This document shows positions 34,878-43,072 of a DNA stretch of 64,000 nucleotides, piece after piece. Under the pieces are notes generated by a model. The model was not told where the DNA came from, searched no databases, and was given only the letters and a program-made list of their open reading frames with translations. The translations under genes and the position numbers were made by a program. The stretch lies in NCBI GenBank assembly GCA_910574255.1, contig CAJTAK010000004.1, positions 1 through 64,000 of the forward strand. Direction: 5' to 3'. The stretch is from Clostridia bacterium. GTDB lineage: Bacteria > Bacillota > Clostridia > Lachnospirales > Lachnospiraceae. Each line of letters starts with the position of its first letter. Within the stretch, counting starts at the first letter, position 1.

Positions 34878-35060
34878 ATGGGCAGCGAGAAAATTACAGA
34901 GAACACTACCACCACAGCACCGGCTAAGGACGCTCCCGCACTGGTGAAGAAGATTGGCCGGACGACCTACATTGTGAGGATTCATTTCAGCAAGACGAGC
35001 AAGGAAACCATGAGCGACAAAATCAAGCGTATGCTGAAAAATGAGATACAGCAGATGTGA
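34878..35060 (+). CDS. TnpW-family transposon-encoded protein
   Basis: This small protein of 60 residues is recognised by its conserved middle (LVKKIGRTTYIVRIHFSKTSKETMSDKIKRML). The TnpW family occurs in integrative and mobilisable elements beside helicase-loader and recombinase genes. Here only the loader fragment (20 bp upstream) remains and no recombinase follows, so this is a scar of such an element. The reading frame is intact with an AAGGAG site. Function unknown. Confidence 0.75.
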   Translation: MGSEKITENTTTTAPAKDAPALVKKIGRTTYIVRIHFSKTSKETMSDKIKRMLKNEIQQM

Positions 35061-35078
35061 AAAAACGATAACGGCAAG

Positions 35079-35113
35079 AAGCCGGGATTCAGAAATACGC
35101 TGGCTCCCGGCTT
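35079..35113 (+). terminator. Terminator-like hairpin
   Basis: AAGCCGGGA (35079-35087) pairs with TCCCGGCTT (35105-35113). No T run follows directly. It lies between tnpW and the Rpn-like gene. Confidence 0.45.
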
Positions 35114-35138
35114 GTAAAATCAGGAGGTTTATGGTAGT

Positions 35139-35993
35139 ATGGAGATACGAAAACGAAAGGGAAAGCAGGTGGGAAGATTGACAGTGACGGAACAGATAGA
35201 CCAGAAACATCAGGAAGATTTACAGAGGCTAAGAGGCTTTCGCCTGCTTGATGATGACTTCCTCACAAAGTGTTTTGAGGGAGATACGGCAAGCATAGAA
35301 CTGGTATTGCAGATTGTACTGGAAAAGCCGGATTTAAAAGTGCTGGACGTTCGCACCCAGGTATTTGTGGAGAATTTGTTGAATCGTTCAGTAAGGTTTG
35401 ATATTCTTGCTACTGACAGTACCGGTGCTAAAATAAATGTTGAAATCCAACGAGCCGATAAAGGAGCCGGGAGAAAAAGAGCAAGGTATAATTCCAGCAT
35501 GATGGACGCAACTCTTTTGAAGAAAGGTGATGATTTTGACAATCTTCCAGAAACATGGGTAGTGTTTATCACGGAAAATGATGTGATAGGAAAAGGGCTG
35601 CCGCTCTATCCGGTTGAGCGCTGCTTTTTAGGAACCGGAGAAAGATTTGAGGACGGTTCACATATACTGTATGTAAACGGCGCTTATCGTGGAGATACAC
35701 CAATCGGAAAACTTATGCATGATTTTTCATGTACGAATGCGGCAGATATGTATTATACGACACTGGCAGACAGAGTTCGTTTTTTCAAGGAAAGTAAGGA
35801 GGGCATTTTAATCATGTGCAAAGTCATGGAGGATATGAGAAAAGAATCTTTACAAGAGGGCATAAAAGAAGGGGCAATAAATACTGCTAAAAGAATGCTG
35901 ACAGATGGAATATTGACACTTGAAAAAATTGCGGAATATGCAGGACTTCCTCTTGACGAAGTAAAAAAACTGAAAGCAGAGCGGACAGCATAA
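35139..35993 (+). CDS. PD-(D/E)XK nuclease/transposase (Rpn-like) protein
   Basis: The protein has 284 residues. The conserved N-terminal part (FRLLDDDFLTKCFEGDTASIELVLQIVL) and the nuclease motif (VRFDILATDSTGAKINVEIQRAD, with D and E-x-Q) match the PD-(D/E)XK transposase family. The distal ISTHI-like segment is replaced by GKLMHDFSCTNAADMYY, then a long C-terminal helix. AGGAGG is 11 bases before the ATG at 35139. A TTG at 35178 is an alternative start. A terminator follows at 36006. Confidence 0.82.
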   Translation: MEIRKRKGKQVGRLTVTEQIDQKHQEDLQRLRGFRLLDDDFLTKCFEGDTASIELVLQIVLEKPDLKVLDVRTQVFVENLLNRSVRFDILATDSTGAKINVEIQRADKGAGRKRARYNSSMMDATLLKKGDDFDNLPETWVVFITENDVIGKGLPLYPVERCFLGTGERFEDGSHILYVNGAYRGDTPIGKLMHDFSCTNAADMYYTTLADRVRFFKESKEGILIMCKVMEDMRKESLQEGIKEGAINTAKRMLTDGILTLEKIAEYAGLPLDEVKKLKAERTA

Positions 35994-36005
35994 AACAAAA
36001 CCGTA

Positions 36006-36046
36006 GGCCGGGAATCTAAAAACAGGTTCCCGGCCTTATTTTTTGC
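36006..36046 (+). terminator. Rho-independent terminator
   Basis: A 9-bp GC-rich stem GGCCGGGAA / TTCCCGGCC (36006-36014 and 36027-36035), then TTATTTTTTG. It ends the Rpn-like gene. Confidence 0.8.
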
Positions 36047-36099
36047 CCTGAAATGTAAATTTTCTATGAATTTGATTAAAAAGTCCTTTACAAAACGTC

Positions 36100-36569
36100 A
36101 CTGGGGCTGTCCGGCTGGAAAAGAAAGAGAGCCTGCTTATTGACACGGTGGCTTTAGCCTTAAGCGGCATTGTCTACAAAGCGGAAAAAAAGACATCGCC
36201 GTGACCGTTCACTGCCCGGAGGATCTGCGTCTGCTTCATGACAGCAAATGGACGGCGGAAGCACTGTTCAATCTGCTGGACAACGGGGTGAAGTACACGC
36301 CCTTAGGCGGAAAAATAGCCGTGTCTGTGACACCCTGGGAGATGTATGTGGAAATCAGGGTATCCGATACCGGCAGGGGCATTCCCGAGAGCAGCCATGC
36401 CGCCATCTTCCGGCGATTTTACCGGGAGGAGGAGGTGCACGAACAGCCGGGCGTAGGCATCGGCCTGTATCTGGCCCGTGAGATTGTAATGCGGCAGGGA
36501 GGTTATATCAAAGTGGCTTCGGCTCCGGGACAGGGATCAGCCTTTTGTGTTATGCTCCCCCTGGGGTAA
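36100..36569 (+). pseudogene. Histidine kinase C-terminal remnant
   Basis: From about 36100 the sequence encodes VRLEKKESLLIDTVALALSGIVY, then at an A-run (36185-36191) the frame shifts by one base and continues DIAVTVHCPEDLRLL to the stop at 36569. The second part is a complete kinase ATPase core: N-box ALFNLLDNGVKYT, G1 VSDTGRGIPE, F-box FRRFYREEE, G2 GVGIGLYLAREIV. The sensor and phosphoacceptor part is missing. The gene stands just upstream of an intact FtsX-type ABC transporter, so it is the decayed regulator of that system. Confidence 0.82.
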
Positions 36570-36834
36570 AGTGTAAAACAGGGCGGATTTCCCGGTACGT
36601 GTTTAAACATTCATTCCTGATACCTGTATGCCTGACTTTGCGGGAGCTTGTGACACGCATCTGTCAGAAAGAATTTTTCAAGTACGCTCTGTCTGCCTGC
36701 CGCAAATGCTCCGGAAATGTCTCAGCTTTGTGACATTTCCCCCGGATTTTTAAATGAATTATTGACTGGCTGGGATATTTCTGTGACATTTTGGTTTTAC
36801 AATGGCATTATGAAGAGGAAAGGAGTATTCAGCG
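36570..36834 (+). other. Leader region of the FtsX-type ABC transporter genes
   Basis: 265 bp without a gene. Repeated TGTGACA-like words (near 36648, 36729 and 36781, for example CTTTGTGACATTT and TCTGTGACATTT) may be regulator sites. The ribosome site GAGGAAAGGAG precedes the ATPase start at 36835. No promoter of consensus type was recognised. Confidence 0.35.
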
Positions 36835-37572
36835 ATGGACGTACTGGAAACAATCGATCTGAAAAAATATTACGGCACGGAGCCCAATATCACCCGTGCT
36901 CTTGACGGCGTAAGCTTCACCGTAGAACAGGGAGAATTCGTGGCCGTGGTGGGAACCTCTGGCAGCGGCAAGTCCACCCTTTTGAATATGATGGGCGGAC
37001 TGGATACGCCGACCTCCGGCAATGTCATTGTCCGTGGAGATGAGCTGGCGAAAAAGAACGATGAGGAACTGACCATTTTCCGCCGACGGAACATCGGTTT
37101 TATCTTCCAGAATTATAACCTTGTCCCTATTCTGAACGTCTATGAGAACATCGTCCTGCCTGTGGAGCTGGACGGAGATAAAGTGGATCAGAGGTTCCTT
37201 GGAGAGATTGTACACCTGCTGGCTCTGGAGGACAAACTACAGAATATGTCCGGCAACCTCTCCGGCGGACAGCAGCAGCGTGTGGCCATAGCCCGGGCCC
37301 TGATTACCAAACCGGCCATCGTTCTGGCGGATGAGCCTACCGGCAATCTGGACAGCAAGACCAGTGCCGACGTTCTGGGGCTGCTTCGACGTACCAGCAC
37401 GGAGTTTAACCAGACCATAGTCATGATCACCCATAACAACGAGATCGCCCAGCTTGCAGACCGCATTGTGCGGATCGAGGACGGAAGAATTCAAAACACC
37501 TTTGAAACACCTTCAGACAGCATATCCGGAAGCGTCAAAGAGGCAGCCCCCTGTAAAGGAGGAGCGTTATGA
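36835..37572 (+). CDS. ABC transporter ATP-binding protein (MacB/BceA type)
   Basis: The protein has 245 residues, with Walker A GTSGSGKS (residues 40-47), the Q-loop FIFQNYNLVP, signature [15 protein letters not shown], Walker [12 protein letters not shown] and the H-loop MITHNNE. This is the LolD/BceA/MacB class. The stop overlaps the permease gene by 4 bp. The class powers FtsX-type permeases involved in antimicrobial peptide resistance, lipoprotein release or mechanotransmission. Confidence 0.95.
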   Translation: MDVLETIDLKKYYGTEPNITRALDGVSFTVEQGEFVAVVGTSGSGKSTLLNMMGGLDTPTSGNVIVRGDELAKKNDEELTIFRRRNIGFIFQNYNLVPILNVYENIVLPVELDGDKVDQRFLGEIVHLLALEDKLQNMSGNLSGGQQQRVAIARALITKPAIVLADEPTGNLDSKTSADVLGLLRRTSTEFNQTIVMITHNNEIAQLADRIVRIEDGRIQNTFETPSDSISGSVKEAAPCKGGAL

Positions 37573-39944
37573 CATGGCCTTTTGAAAATGATACCAAAGC
37601 CGTAATAAAGAAGCTGGCGGACAGGAGCCTGGAAGCCGACAGGCGGCGGAGTATTTTCGTTATTATCACAATTGCTCTGGCAGTCTGTCTCATGGGCACT
37701 CTTTGCTTCGTCTATTCCGGACAGAGAATGCAGACCTTAGAGCAGATACAGGGACACTACCAGGCCGGCTGCACAGGCATTTCCCGTGGGGAGATGGAAG
37801 AGCTTGCGGCTTATGGAAAATTTGAAAAATGGGGCCGCACCATAGACTGTGGCTCCGTCCGCTATCAGGACAGCGTTTTGAACATCAGCTTTGTGGATTT
37901 TGGAATGATTGACCTGATGGACTACGGAAAAATCACCGGATCTTATCCCCAGGCAGAAAATGAGCTTTGCGTGGAACGGATGTTTTTGGAATATTTCAGT
38001 CTTCCCGCTGACACAGGCCAGACCATCACCCTGAATCTGGGCAATGGTGAAACCGCCTATACCATAACGGGCATTTTGGAAACCGAAAACAGCAGCCGGG
38101 TATTTACCGCCTGGATCGCTGAAGACGCTGCACTTACGGAGGGCAGCTTGGCCCCATATGAGCTGCGGTTCCAGTTTGCCGGAAGCCAGACGGGGGATAG
38201 CGAACAGCTTCGAATGGATATTCAGGCATTTTTTGAGGAAATGGGCATTTCCGAAGACAGGACATTTTACAGCTCCAACTATTTTGACATGGCGGAAATT
38301 TATCTGGGAAATGGTTTGGAGATCTACGTCCTGGCAGCCCTCATCGCAATCATCTGCGGGATTGTAATCTATAACATATTTTACATCTCTGTTATGGGAA
38401 AGCTTAAGGAATACGGCCGCTTAAAGGTTCTTGGAACCACGCCAAGGCAGTTAAGGCTTATTGTAAAAAGAGAGCGGCGTTTTTTAAGCACCATCGCAAT
38501 TCCGCTTGGGCTGCTTGCGGCGGCGGCCGTCACCTTGATCCTTATGCCCGGCTACTGGGCCTGGTCAGACAATATAAAACATGGGGCGATTATTTCCGCT
38601 GCGGCCTACGGGGTTGTTCTGATTGCAACCAGGAAGCCTTTGGAACTGGCAGGAAAGGTATCCGCAATTGAAGCAGTCAGAGCCGCAGCCTATTTGGAGA
38701 GCCAGGGCCCCGGCGTATCCAGGCAGCTTCACCGCCGTCTCACAATGCCCCGCCTTGCCCTGATGAACTTTTTCCGGAACCGCAAAAAGACAGTTGTAAC
38801 AACGCTTTCCTTAAGCCTGACGGGAATTCTGCTCCTTTGCGTTTCTGCTTACGCAAACTCGGTGGACGCAAAGGAAATGGCCCAGTCCCAGTTTGGAGAC
38901 AGGAGCCAGTATCTCCTGCAGTATGAGGATTATGCGGGGCAGGAGTTTGTGGACATACAGAAAGAGAACCCTCTTGGCCGGAAGCTTAGGGATGAGATTG
39001 CCGCCATTCCCGGCGTGGACTTTGTCACGGCTTACAGCCTGGCCTGCGTTGAAATTCCCGCCATCTGGGAACAGGAGCCCTTTATTGTCAGGGGAATTTC
39101 AGAAAAGCAGATGTCAGACTTGTATACGGAGGATGTGGTTGCAAAGGGAACTGCGGATTATAAAAAGCTTGTGAAAGAGAATGGCATTCTGGTGTGTCCG
39201 GCAGGCGATACGCTGGAAATGGTCTACAAAACCAGCTATCAGGTTGGCGACACAATTACCCTTTCCTGTTACAACGGGCAGACAAAAACTTACACGGTTA
39301 TGGGCATTGTTGATAATGTTCCGATTGGCTGCACGTCCCATTTCTTTATTCTCCCGGAGGAAGAATTGCCTGTGCTTTACCCTGAGATCATCGATTTTAC
39401 AGGCTATCTCAATGTTCACGCAAAGGAGGACGGCGAAGAGCTGCGGCAGGCGGTATTCGGTGCCGCAACGGACAAAAGGGTTGATGTTTCCGGCGTGGAG
39501 GACATGGCCGCCGTCCTTAAGGACAGCCTGCAGCAGGAGCTTAAAAGGGATTACAGCATCCTTGTTTTTATCTTTGTGTTTTCCCTGATCAATCTGGCCA
39601 ATACGCTGATTACAAACCTTTTGTCCCGCCAGCAGGAGTTTGGCATTTTTCAGTCCGTCGGTATGAGCGACCGGCAGCTATCACAAATGCTGTCCTTTGA
39701 ATGTCTGTATTATGTTGGAATCACATTGCTTGTAACCTTGACCATTGGAACGCTATGCAGTCTGGCTGTGTGCGGCGTCTTTGATAAGATTGGCACATTC
39801 GGAAAGATTACCTATCACTTTCCGCTGATTCAAGTGCTGCTGTTCGGGGCTGCACTGCTTCTTGTTTGGGCGGTATTCTCCGGCTGTGCGGTCCGTTATT
39901 CCGGAAAGCTTTCCCTTGTGGAACGGATTAAGGCGGCAGAGTAG
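37569..39944 (+). CDS. FtsX-type ABC transporter permease
   Basis: This 791-residue permease has a first helix at residues ~27-47, an extracellular domain of about 180 residues, and two membrane blocks. Each block has three helices with an FtsX domain (YVLAALIAIICGIVIYNIFYISV ... VLGTTPRQLRLIVKRE; SILVFIFVFSLINLANTLITNLLSR ... SVGMSDRQLSQML). A second extracellular domain lies between the blocks. The size and ten-helix organisation resemble Vex/BceB-type permeases. The intact pair ATPase-permease lies behind a broken kinase. Confidence 0.9.
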   Translation: MTWPFENDTKAVIKKLADRSLEADRRRSIFVIITIALAVCLMGTLCFVYSGQRMQTLEQIQGHYQAGCTGISRGEMEELAAYGKFEKWGRTIDCGSVRYQDSVLNISFVDFGMIDLMDYGKITGSYPQAENELCVERMFLEYFSLPADTGQTITLNLGNGETAYTITGILETENSSRVFTAWIAEDAALTEGSLAPYELRFQFAGSQTGDSEQLRMDIQAFFEEMGISEDRTFYSSNYFDMAEIYLGNGLEIYVLAALIAIICGIVIYNIFYISVMGKLKEYGRLKVLGTTPRQLRLIVKRERRFLSTIAIPLGLLAAAAVTLILMPGYWAWSDNIKHGAIISAAAYGVVLIATRKPLELAGKVSAIEAVRAAAYLESQGPGVSRQLHRRLTMPRLALMNFFRNRKKTVVTTLSLSLTGILLLCVSAYANSVDAKEMAQSQFGDRSQYLLQYEDYAGQEFVDIQKENPLGRKLRDEIAAIPGVDFVTAYSLACVEIPAIWEQEPFIVRGISEKQMSDLYTEDVVAKGTADYKKLVKENGILVCPAGDTLEMVYKTSYQVGDTITLSCYNGQTKTYTVMGIVDNVPIGCTSHFFILPEEELPVLYPEIIDFTGYLNVHAKEDGEELRQAVFGAATDKRVDVSGVEDMAAVLKDSLQQELKRDYSILVFIFVFSLINLANTLITNLLSRQQEFGIFQSVGMSDRQLSQMLSFECLYYVGITLLVTLTIGTLCSLAVCGVFDKIGTFGKITYHFPLIQVLLFGAALLLVWAVFSGCAVRYSGKLSLVERIKAAE

Positions 39945-40180
39945 CAGGCCGTATCTGTAAAGTCTGCCGGAAAAAGCAGATGAAATTGCCGTAAGTAAAT
40001 ATTTTCTCTCTGTTTACGGCTCCAATGCTGAAATCGGGGAGAGGGTTATGCTGGACACCGAAAATTGGATTTAAGATTGCAGATAAGTCATCATTCCACA
40101 GCATCCCCGGGGCATCTCACAGCAAATGGATTAACCTGCCGTTTCTGGCAGCCGAAAGAGAAAATGTAAGGGTTCAGTGC

Positions 40181-40229
40181 GGTGCTGAAGTGACTTTACC
40201 CTTTAGTGCTGCCCGGCAGCAACTTAAAA
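40181..40229 (+). repeat. End of repeat R4 plus R3 palindrome, copy C
   Basis: GGTGCTGAAGTGACTTTACCCTTTAG (40181-40206) is the right end of the R4 element, followed by the palindrome TGCTGCCCGGCAGCA and ACTTAAAA (to 40229). It ends 15 bp before the ATG of the coiled-coil gene, next to the ribosome site AAGGAGG. Confidence 0.8.
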
Positions 40230-40244
40230 AAGGAGGAATTGGTT

Positions 40245-40751
40245 ATGCACACGAAAGCAATAGAGGGTCTTGTAGGGGCAAGTATGAATGCAAAGCTGAT
40301 GAATACACCGCTTCAGGTTTATAATGAAGCAAGCCGGCGGGGTGATACGGCAGCAATGGGACGGGCAATGGAGTATGCTGGCGAATGCACAGACAAAGCA
40401 GGGGAGTGCATGAAAAAAGTAGAAAAAGGAATGGAAGAGGATGCAAAGGAAGCAAAAGAAAAAGCAAAATTGGAACGTGAAAACGCTATCCGAAAACGTA
40501 AGGAAGAGCGTGGAGAGCTTGAAAAGAGGATAGCAGAAAGCAAGAATAGGAAAATGGATACAGTTGAGATAAGCGGAAGTGAAAAGGCAACAGGGACAGG
40601 AGATGCCGGCCAGAATCAGCCCGGACAGGGCGGCGAACCGGTAAAAATAGTGACAGATGCTGTTAAGGCAGAGCCAACAATCTATACAAGAGCCGGTGAA
40701 GTAAGTCAGGAACAGCCGGAAGCCGGTGAGAGCATTTCTGTTTCCGTATAA
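40245..40751 (+). CDS. Small coiled-coil protein of unknown function
   Basis: The gene encodes 168 residues from the ATG at 40245, with AAGGAGG before it. The middle (residues ~45-110) is a long charged helix (KKVEKGMEEDAKEAKEKAKLERENAIRKRKEERGELEKRIAESK). The C-terminal part is Gly/Gln/Glu-rich and looks disordered. No signal peptide or membrane segment is present. It is not a recognised family. Its start lies just after a copy of the R3/R4 repeat. The R2 hairpin 2 bp after the stop may serve as terminator. Confidence 0.6.
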   Translation: MHTKAIEGLVGASMNAKLMNTPLQVYNEASRRGDTAAMGRAMEYAGECTDKAGECMKKVEKGMEEDAKEAKEKAKLERENAIRKRKEERGELEKRIAESKNRKMDTVEISGSEKATGTGDAGQNQPGQGGEPVKIVTDAVKAEPTIYTRAGEVSQEQPEAGESISVSV

Positions 40752-40752
40752 A

Positions 40753-40841
40753 GTCAAATACCCCGCAGCAAGCTTGTAATGCAGTAATCTGCGGGGTATT
40801 TGACCCTTGCGGCAGTTGCCAAATGGACATGCCAGCATGTC
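40753..40841. repeat. Compound palindromic repeat R2, inverted copy
   Basis: The perfect 15-bp stem GTCAAATACCCCGCA / TGCGGGGTATTTGAC (40753-40767 and 40790-40804) with a 22-base loop, the linker CCTTGCGGCAGTTGCCAAAT, and the palindrome GGACATGCCAGCATGTC are the reverse complement of the element at 13844-13917. The loop differs in length, as expected of a mobile or evolving hairpin element. Confidence 0.85.
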
Positions 40842-40988
40842 AGATTTTATAAAGTTTTTAGTTCATAGGGGTGCAATTGTAACAGGGACTGCAAAGAAAA
40901 TGAGCTGGATGGTTGATATGAAAAAGGTAAGCAGGTATAATAAACCTTGACATATCCTGTCAGGATATAAGTGCTATTCTATGTGTAA

Positions 40989-41150
40989 GTCCAGCTAAGA
41001 AATGTCAAGTGTTTAACAGAAATATTTTCTGCTGGACGGTAAAGTTGCGAAAGCGCACGAGAGGAACTTTCATGAGTGCACTTTCGAATGAAAGTTTCTC
41101 TCATAGGTGTGTGCTGAAGTGACTTTACCCTTTAGTGCTGCCCGGCAGCA
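40989..41150. repeat. Structured repeat R4, copy B, with R3 palindrome
   Basis: 40989-41135 is a near-identical copy of the 147-bp element at 34360-34506. It has the same nested stems and the same CCTTTAG end. It continues with the palindrome TGCTGCCCGGCAGCA (41136-41150), as in copy C. It ends 17 bp before the ATG of the WYL regulator gene, so its right end forms the 5' untranslated region of that gene. Confidence 0.88.
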
Positions 41151-41167
41151 ATTCGGAGGAAGACCAA

Positions 41168-42064
41168 ATGCAGGAGAGCAGATTATTTAAGATTATATAC
41201 TACTTACTTGACAAGGGACAGGCCACCGCCCCGGAATTGGCAGAGAAGCTGGAGGTGTCTGTCAGAACCATCTACAGAGACAATGATGCCTTAAGCGGAG
41301 CCGGCATTCCCATATATGCGGAAGCGGGCAGAAACGGCGGCATTCATTTAATGAATGATTTTGTCCTGGATAAAGCCGTATTATCAAAGGAAGAAAAGCA
41401 GGAGATCCTTACGGCATTACAGAGCATCCATGCAGTGCGGAACATGGGCGGCAGCCATACCCTGCAAAAGCTCTCCGCAATCTTCAACCTCAATTGGGAC
41501 GACTGGCTTGAAATTGATTTTTCCCGTTGGGGGAGCAAAGAGGATGACAATGAAAAATTTGAATTGCTGAAATCAGCAGTTCTCCATCGCAAAAGCGTCA
41601 AAATTCGTTATGCAGGCTCCTGCGGGACAATAAGCGAAAGAATCATACAGCCCCATAAGCTTGTTTACCAAAGAAAGGCATGGTATCTGAAAGCTTTCTG
41701 CACGGAGAAGCAGGACTGGCGGATATTCAAATTAAATCGTATTTTCGATCCGAAGATTTTAGATGAAACCTTTCCCAAACGCAGCTTTCCGGCACCGGAA
41801 GATGTTTCCGAAAGCGAATATCATGAGATTACGCTTCGCTTCCCAAAAGAAATGGCATACCGTGTATATGATGAATTTGACAAAACACAGGTGCAGCGGC
41901 AGGAAAACGGGGATCTGATTGCTTCAGCGAAAATGCCCGAGGATGCATGGCTGACAGGATTTCTCCTGTCCTTTGGCACAGCGGTAGAGATACTTTCGCC
42001 CGCTTATTTGAGAGATGCCATAGCAGAGCAGGCAAGGCTGATATATGAAAAAAATAAGCCTTAA
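41168..42064 (+). CDS. HTH-WYL domain transcriptional regulator (YafY family)
   Basis: The protein has 298 residues from the ATG at 41168, with CGGAGGAAG before it. The N-terminal winged helix (LFKIIYYLLDKGQATAPELAEKLEVSVRTIYRDNDALSGAGIPIYAE) is followed by a WYL domain (KSVKIRYAGSCGTISERIIQPHKLVYQRKAWYLKAFC) and a C-terminal extension. WYL domains bind nucleic acid or nucleotide ligands. It lies 33 bp upstream of the SPL radical SAM gene, a frequent pairing, and probably controls it. Confidence 0.9.
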   Translation: MQESRLFKIIYYLLDKGQATAPELAEKLEVSVRTIYRDNDALSGAGIPIYAEAGRNGGIHLMNDFVLDKAVLSKEEKQEILTALQSIHAVRNMGGSHTLQKLSAIFNLNWDDWLEIDFSRWGSKEDDNEKFELLKSAVLHRKSVKIRYAGSCGTISERIIQPHKLVYQRKAWYLKAFCTEKQDWRIFKLNRIFDPKILDETFPKRSFPAPEDVSESEYHEITLRFPKEMAYRVYDEFDKTQVQRQENGDLIASAKMPEDAWLTGFLLSFGTAVEILSPAYLRDAIAEQARLIYEKNKP

Positions 42065-42097
42065 CAAAGATTGTGCAAATAACCAGGGAGAGATCAA

Positions 42098-42982
42098 ATG
42101 CATTTTGTAACAGCCAAAGGAATCCTATCCTCAAAAAACGGAATGAATTTATATCGGGGCTGTACTCACGGCTGCATTTACTGCGATTCCAGAAGCAGGT
42201 GCTACCATATGGAGCACGCCTTTGAAGACATTGAAGTCAAGGAAAATGCCATTGACTTGCTAGAGCATGCCCTAAAGCATAAGCGGAAAAAATGCATGAT
42301 TGGCACAGGCTCCATGACCGATCCCTATATCCCTTTGGAAATGGAAATTAGAAATGCCAGAAAAGCCCTGCATTTGATTTATGAGTATGGATTCGGATTT
42401 ACAGTCATAACAAAATCAGACCGCATTCTGCGGGATTTAGACCTTTTGCAGAAAATAAATGACAAAACAAAATGCGTTGTGCAGATGACCTTGACAACCT
42501 GCGATGAAGCCCTGTGCAGGAAAATTGAGCCCAATGTCAGTACAACAGGGGAACGCTTTGAGGTCTTAAAAAAGCTTCGTGACGCAGAGATACCTACTGT
42601 TGTCTGGCTGTCCCCTGTTTTGCCCTTTCTCAACGACACGGAAGAAAATATTTCCGGTATTTTGGATCTGTGCGTGGAAGCAAAGGTCTATGGCATCATT
42701 TGCTTCGGTATGGGGCTGACGCTTCGGGAGGGGAACAGAGAGTATTTTTATAAGCAGTTGGACCGTCTGTTTCCGGGGCTGAAAGAGAAGTACATACGAA
42801 CATACGGCAATCAATACATGCTTGAAAGCCCGAAGAACCGTCAGCTGATGAAATTATTTCATCAGAAATGCAGCGAGAACAAAATAGTCCATAATAACGA
42901 ACAGATATTTCAGTATTTGAGCACCTTTGAGGAAAAAGACCTTTCCGAACAACTTAGTCTCTGGGATTTTCAGGCGGAATAA
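42098..42982 (+). CDS. SPL-family radical SAM protein
   Basis: The gene encodes 294 residues. The [4Fe-4S]-binding motif is C22-x3-C26-x2-C29 (GCTHGCIYCDSR), preceded by KGILSSKNGMNLYRG. This matches the Rv2578c/spore-photoproduct-lyase-like group of radical SAM enzymes. MIGTGSMTDPYIPLE is the typical SAM-contacting motif. The substrate is not known; DNA-repair-like roles are often proposed. It is probably transcribed with the WYL regulator. Confidence 0.88.
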   Translation: MHFVTAKGILSSKNGMNLYRGCTHGCIYCDSRSRCYHMEHAFEDIEVKENAIDLLEHALKHKRKKCMIGTGSMTDPYIPLEMEIRNARKALHLIYEYGFGFTVITKSDRILRDLDLLQKINDKTKCVVQMTLTTCDEALCRKIEPNVSTTGERFEVLKKLRDAEIPTVVWLSPVLPFLNDTEENISGILDLCVEAKVYGIICFGMGLTLREGNREYFYKQLDRLFPGLKEKYIRTYGNQYMLESPKNRQLMKLFHQKCSENKIVHNNEQIFQYLSTFEEKDLSEQLSLWDFQAE

Positions 42983-43072
42983 TTCCTTATGAAGTCTGTT
43001 TCTCCTGCCGATATTCATACAGAGAGAAATTTATTCATTTTCAGGCAAAGAAAAAGAGGGGCAGACATTTTT

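Noticed and set aside
40989..41135. Structured repeat considered as a riboswitch of the WYL gene
   Set aside because: A near-identical copy at 34360 is not in front of a gene, so it is better explained as a dispersed repeat; a regulatory effect remains possible.
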